Part shown: piece after piece, positions 15,980 through 18,412 of the stretch | How the letters are laid out: the number at the start of each line of letters is the position of its first letter | How positions within the stretch are numbered: position 1 is the first letter of the stretch | Source of the DNA: an uncultured Clostridia bacterium | GTDB lineage: Bacteria > Bacillota > Clostridia > Christensenellales > Borkfalkiaceae | Direction of reading: 5' to 3' | Assembly (NCBI GenBank): GCA_946627905.1 | Contig: CAMOVY010000006.1 | Span: 1-18,412, forward strand | Length of the DNA: 18,412 nt | Position numbers and translations under genes: made by a program | Notes under the pieces: generated by a model | Databases searched by the model: none | What the model saw: only the letters and a program-made list of their open reading frames with translations | Told to the model about the DNA's origin: nothing

Positions 15980-17591
15980 TTGTCTTCTCCTTCTCGGCTT
16001 GTTTTTCGCCTTCTATTTTCCACTCTTCTTCGGTAAGATTACTGTCTTTTGCTATACCGTAATTTTTATCTTTCTTCTCTTCTGTAAGATTTAAAGCGCC
16101 CGTCATCATAAGCCCCAAATCTTCTTTAGTGGTTTTTTCGGCGTGAACGATACCCATTATCCTGCCGTGGCAGATGACCATTATTTTATCGCAAAGGGCA
16201 AGCATTACGTCTAAGTCTTCGCCGATAAACAGTATGCCCGTGCCTTTTTTCTTCTGTTCGTTCAGTATGTCGTAAATAACGTATGAAGTGTTTATATCCA
16301 AGCCCCTGACGGGATACGCGGTGATGATAACGTTAGGTCCTGCCTCTATTTCCCTGCCGACCAAAACCTTTTGCACGTTGCCGCCCGAAAGACGACGTAC
16401 GGGCGTTTCGGAAGACGGGGTTATGATTTCAAGTTTTTTAATCAATGCGTTAGCGCGCTCTCTTGCCGATTTCCTGTCAACGAAAGGACCTTTTCCTTCC
16501 GCGTAGGTTTTAAGCATCATATTATCGGTAATCGAAAAAGACGGCGCAAGTCCCATACCCAAACGGTCTTCGGGAATAAAACTCATAGACACGCCTTTTT
16601 CAATAATCTTTTTGGGCGGAAGTCCTATAATGTTTTCACCTTTATGCATTATAAGCCCGCTTTTAATAGGGCGAAGCCCCGCTATCGCTTCGCACAGTTC
16701 TTTCTGCCCGCATCCCGCAATACCGGCAATACCTAAAATTTCGCCGCCGCGGATATAAAAACTTGCGTCGTCGATTGCCAGACTGCCCTCGTCCGAATTA
16801 ACGCACAAATTCCTTATTTCCAAAAGCGGTTTGTCGAAATCGGTTTTTACTCTCTCTATCTTCAAGTCGGTTTTCTTGCCGACCATCATTTCGGTAAGTT
16901 CTTTGGGATTGGTTTTCGCCGTTTCGACCGTGCCTATATATTCGCCTTTACGCAGAATAGACACGCGGTCTGAAATTTCCATAACTTCGTTGAGTTTATG
17001 AGTAATTATAATAATCGACTTGCCCGCTTCGCGCATTTTGCGAAGCACGGCGAAAAGTTTTTCAATCTCTTGCGGAGTTAAAACCGCCGTAGGCTCGTCA
17101 AGAATAAGAATATCCGCGCCGCGGTATAAAACCTTTATGATTTCAACCGTCTGCTTTTCGGATACGGACATTTCGTGTATACGTTTTTTGGGGTCTATAT
17201 CAAAACCGTAGCGCTCCGCTATCTCGCGCACACGGGTGTTAACTTCTTTAAGTTTATATCTTTCGCCTTTAACGCCGAGAACGATATTTTCCGCGGCGGT
17301 AAAAACGTCCACCAACTTAAAATGTTGGTGTATCATGCCTATTTTGTATTTATAGGCGTCTTTGGGCGAACGGATAACCGCTTCTTCGCCGTTTATGAAA
17401 ATTTGACCTTCGTCGGGAAAATATATGCCCGAAATCATATTCATAAGCGTGGTTTTACCGCTGCCGTTTTCCCCTAAAAGGGATAAAATCTCACCCTTAT
17501 AAAGAGTAAGATTAACGTTTTTGTTTGCAATTACTTTCCCCGGAAAGTATTTACAAATATTTTTTAATTGTAATGCGATTTGTTTTTCCAC
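15972..17591 (-). CDS. nupO: Nucleoside ABC transporter ATP-binding protein (NupO-like, double domain)
   Basis: A 539-residue protein with two ABC ATPase domains. Domain 1 has Walker A GENGSGKTT (40-48), signature MSVSEKQTVEI and Walker B ILILDEPTAVLTP. Domain 2 has a degenerate Walker A (GIAGIAGCGQKEL), a clean signature LSGGNVQK and a Walker B-like NVIITAYPVRGLD without the catalytic Glu, as is usual for one site of this family. The start is GTG at 17591, with GGGGG six bases before it; no in-frame ATG occurs before residue 50. A charged tail of about 35 residues (rich in Glu and Lys) extends past domain 2, making it longer than the usual 510. It energises the two downstream permeases. Confidence 0.92.
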   Translation of the reverse strand: MEKQIALQLKNICKYFPGKVIANKNVNLTLYKGEILSLLGENGSGKTTLMNMISGIYFPDEGQIFINGEEAVIRSPKDAYKYKIGMIHQHFKLVDVFTAAENIVLGVKGERYKLKEVNTRVREIAERYGFDIDPKKRIHEMSVSEKQTVEIIKVLYRGADILILDEPTAVLTPQEIEKLFAVLRKMREAGKSIIIITHKLNEVMEISDRVSILRKGEYIGTVETAKTNPKELTEMMVGKKTDLKIERVKTDFDKPLLEIRNLCVNSDEGSLAIDDASFYIRGGEILGIAGIAGCGQKELCEAIAGLRPIKSGLIMHKGENIIGLPPKKIIEKGVSMSFIPEDRLGMGLAPSFSITDNMMLKTYAEGKGPFVDRKSARERANALIKKLEIITPSSETPVRRLSGGNVQKVLVGREIEAGPNVIITAYPVRGLDINTSYVIYDILNEQKKKGTGILFIGEDLDVMLALCDKIMVICHGRIMGIVHAEKTTKEDLGLMMTGALNLTEEKKDKNYGIAKDSNLTEEEWKIEGEKQAEKEKTNG

Positions 17592-17629
17592 AACAAACCC
17601 CCGTAATCTCGTAATAGTGATTTAAAACA

Positions 17630-17664
17630 CTTTAAGGCGGGGAGACTTTCCCCCCGCCTTAAAG
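17630..17664 (-). terminator. Intercistronic hairpin between the binding-protein and ATPase genes
   Basis: A perfect 13-bp stem (CTTTAAGGCGGGG with its complement) with a nine-base loop lies 10 bases after the stop of the binding-protein gene. The minus-strand tail is TGTTTTAAAT, only four Ts in a row. A hairpin here commonly acts as a leaky terminator or 3'-end stabiliser, so that the binding protein is made in excess over the membrane complex. That role is inference. Confidence 0.65.
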
Positions 17665-17673
17665 CAAAGTTTA

Positions 17674-18411
17674 TTAGAATTTGGTATCGAGTAAAACGAT
17701 GCCGTCGATTGTTAAATCGAAATAAGGAGCAGAACGATAATAACTTTCAGCAAAATAAGTAATACCCGTTTCTGCGTCAGTCATAATTACGTTTCCGTCT
17801 TTTACGTAAGTACTTTTCTGCTGTCCGTCCCAATTATCAAGATAATCCGCCAAATATTCAGTCAGATGTCCCTGCGCATCAACCGTCGCACCCGCATTTT
17901 TGGTTGCGTCAACAGTAAACTTAGAAACATCGAAAACCTGTCTGGTTCCGGCAACAAGTTCGTTTCTGACTTTAATAAGTTCTTCTACCGTGTTTTTCGC
18001 CGCAACGTTAGCATTTAAATTTGTAAGAACAACCGCGCCGTCTTCTATAGTCGCGCAAATGTCATTATCTACAGGCTTATTGTTCGCCACGTTCATTATC
18101 ATAGTTTTCATATAATAACTCCAGTCTATTCTGGACGAAATAAGGAACGTATCGGGGCAGGACTCAATCGTGCTGCCGTTATAAGATATGTTAATAACAC
18201 CTTTCGCTTCGCAAGCGGAAGGAGCACCCATAGAGTCTGCGTGCTGCGAAACTATAACGCAACCCATCGAAATAAGTTTTTCGGCAGCGGTCTTTTCCGC
18301 ATCAACGTCGTACCAAGAACCGGTGAAAGTAACGCTCATTTTAATACCGTTAGTCGCTTTGGTTGCCGCTTCTTTAAGTCCGAGATACCAAGAAGTATAA
18401 CCGGAAATAAC
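17674..18411 (-). CDS. nupN: BMP-family ABC transporter substrate-binding protein (NupN-like), 5' end outside the window
   Basis: The frame is open to the right edge, giving 245 residues of the C-terminal part; the signal peptide and lipobox lie beyond the window. An internal Met at 18339 is not the start, because SGYTSWYLGLKEAATKATNG precedes it in frame. TFTGSWYDVDAEKTAAEKLISMGCVIVSQHADSMGAPSACEAKGV is the typical BMP/PnrA-like pattern (W-(F/Y)D-x-x-KE-A, the Q-H-x-D ligand-site segment, EAKG). The family binds purine nucleosides in several bacteria, though other ligands are known. It would be the surface lipoprotein of the transporter encoded downstream. Confidence 0.88.
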   Translation of the reverse strand, partial: VISGYTSWYLGLKEAATKATNGIKMSVTFTGSWYDVDAEKTAAEKLISMGCVIVSQHADSMGAPSACEAKGVINISYNGSTIESCPDTFLISSRIDWSYYMKTMIMNVANNKPVDNDICATIEDGAVVLTNLNANVAAKNTVEELIKVRNELVAGTRQVFDVSKFTVDATKNAGATVDAQGHLTEYLADYLDNWDGQQKSTYVKDGNVIMTDAETGITYFAESYYRSAPYFDLTIDGIVLLDTKF

Positions 18412-18412
18412 T

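Overview
The window is a moderate-GC stretch that reads as chromosomal DNA from an anaerobic Firmicute, most likely an uncultured Clostridia lineage. The indications are strong AAGGAG-type ribosome binding sites, a ZTP riboswitch on a purine operon, an NfnAB electron-bifurcating transhydrogenase, and a BMP-family nucleoside ABC transporter. The lineage call is inference from gene content and style; no rRNA or marker gene is present. All genes but one are on the minus strand.

Region 1 (about 9208 down to 1, minus strand) is a ten-gene de novo purine operon in the order purE, purC, purF, purM, purN, a PurO-type IMP cyclohydrolase, a stand-alone AICAR transformylase (purH), glyA, purD, and the first 34 codons of purL, which runs off the left edge. 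It starts at a near-consensus sigma-A promoter (TTGACT, 17 nt, TATAAT). A ZTP (pfl) riboswitch follows, whose P3 stem shares bases with an intrinsic terminator. purB, purK and purA are not in the window. The enzyme set departs from the textbook in two ways. The PurF-like protein has lost its N-terminal nucleophile Cys and the other glutaminase residues. The usual bifunctional PurH is split into a lone transformylase that resembles the animal ATIC domain and an unrelated, archaeal-type IMP cyclohydrolase. GlyA supplies glycine (for PurD) and one-carbon units (for PurN and AICAR transformylase), which fits control by ZTP, the signal of 10-formyl-THF shortage.

Region 2 (about 9240-10047, plus strand) holds a single divergent gene for a six-helix membrane protein of the Pr6Pr family, with its own extended -10 promoter and a strong terminator.

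Region 3 (13850 down to 10053, minus strand) is a probable nfnA-nfnB-fumC transcript: the two subunits of NADH-dependent reduced ferredoxin:NADP+ oxidoreductase and a class II fumarase. Its promoter (TTTACA, 17 nt, TAAAAT) lies directly against the terminator of the next operon.

Region 4 (from beyond 18412 down to 13855, minus strand) is a NupNOPQ-like ABC importer: a BMP-family substrate-binding protein (5' end outside the window), an intercistronic hairpin, a double-domain ATPase with a GTG start, and two permeases. It probably imports purine nucleosides, so salvage uptake sits near de novo synthesis.

Most of the content is conserved housekeeping metabolism. The features most worth following up are the non-glutaminase PurF, the split PurH/PurO pair, and the riboswitch that governs them.
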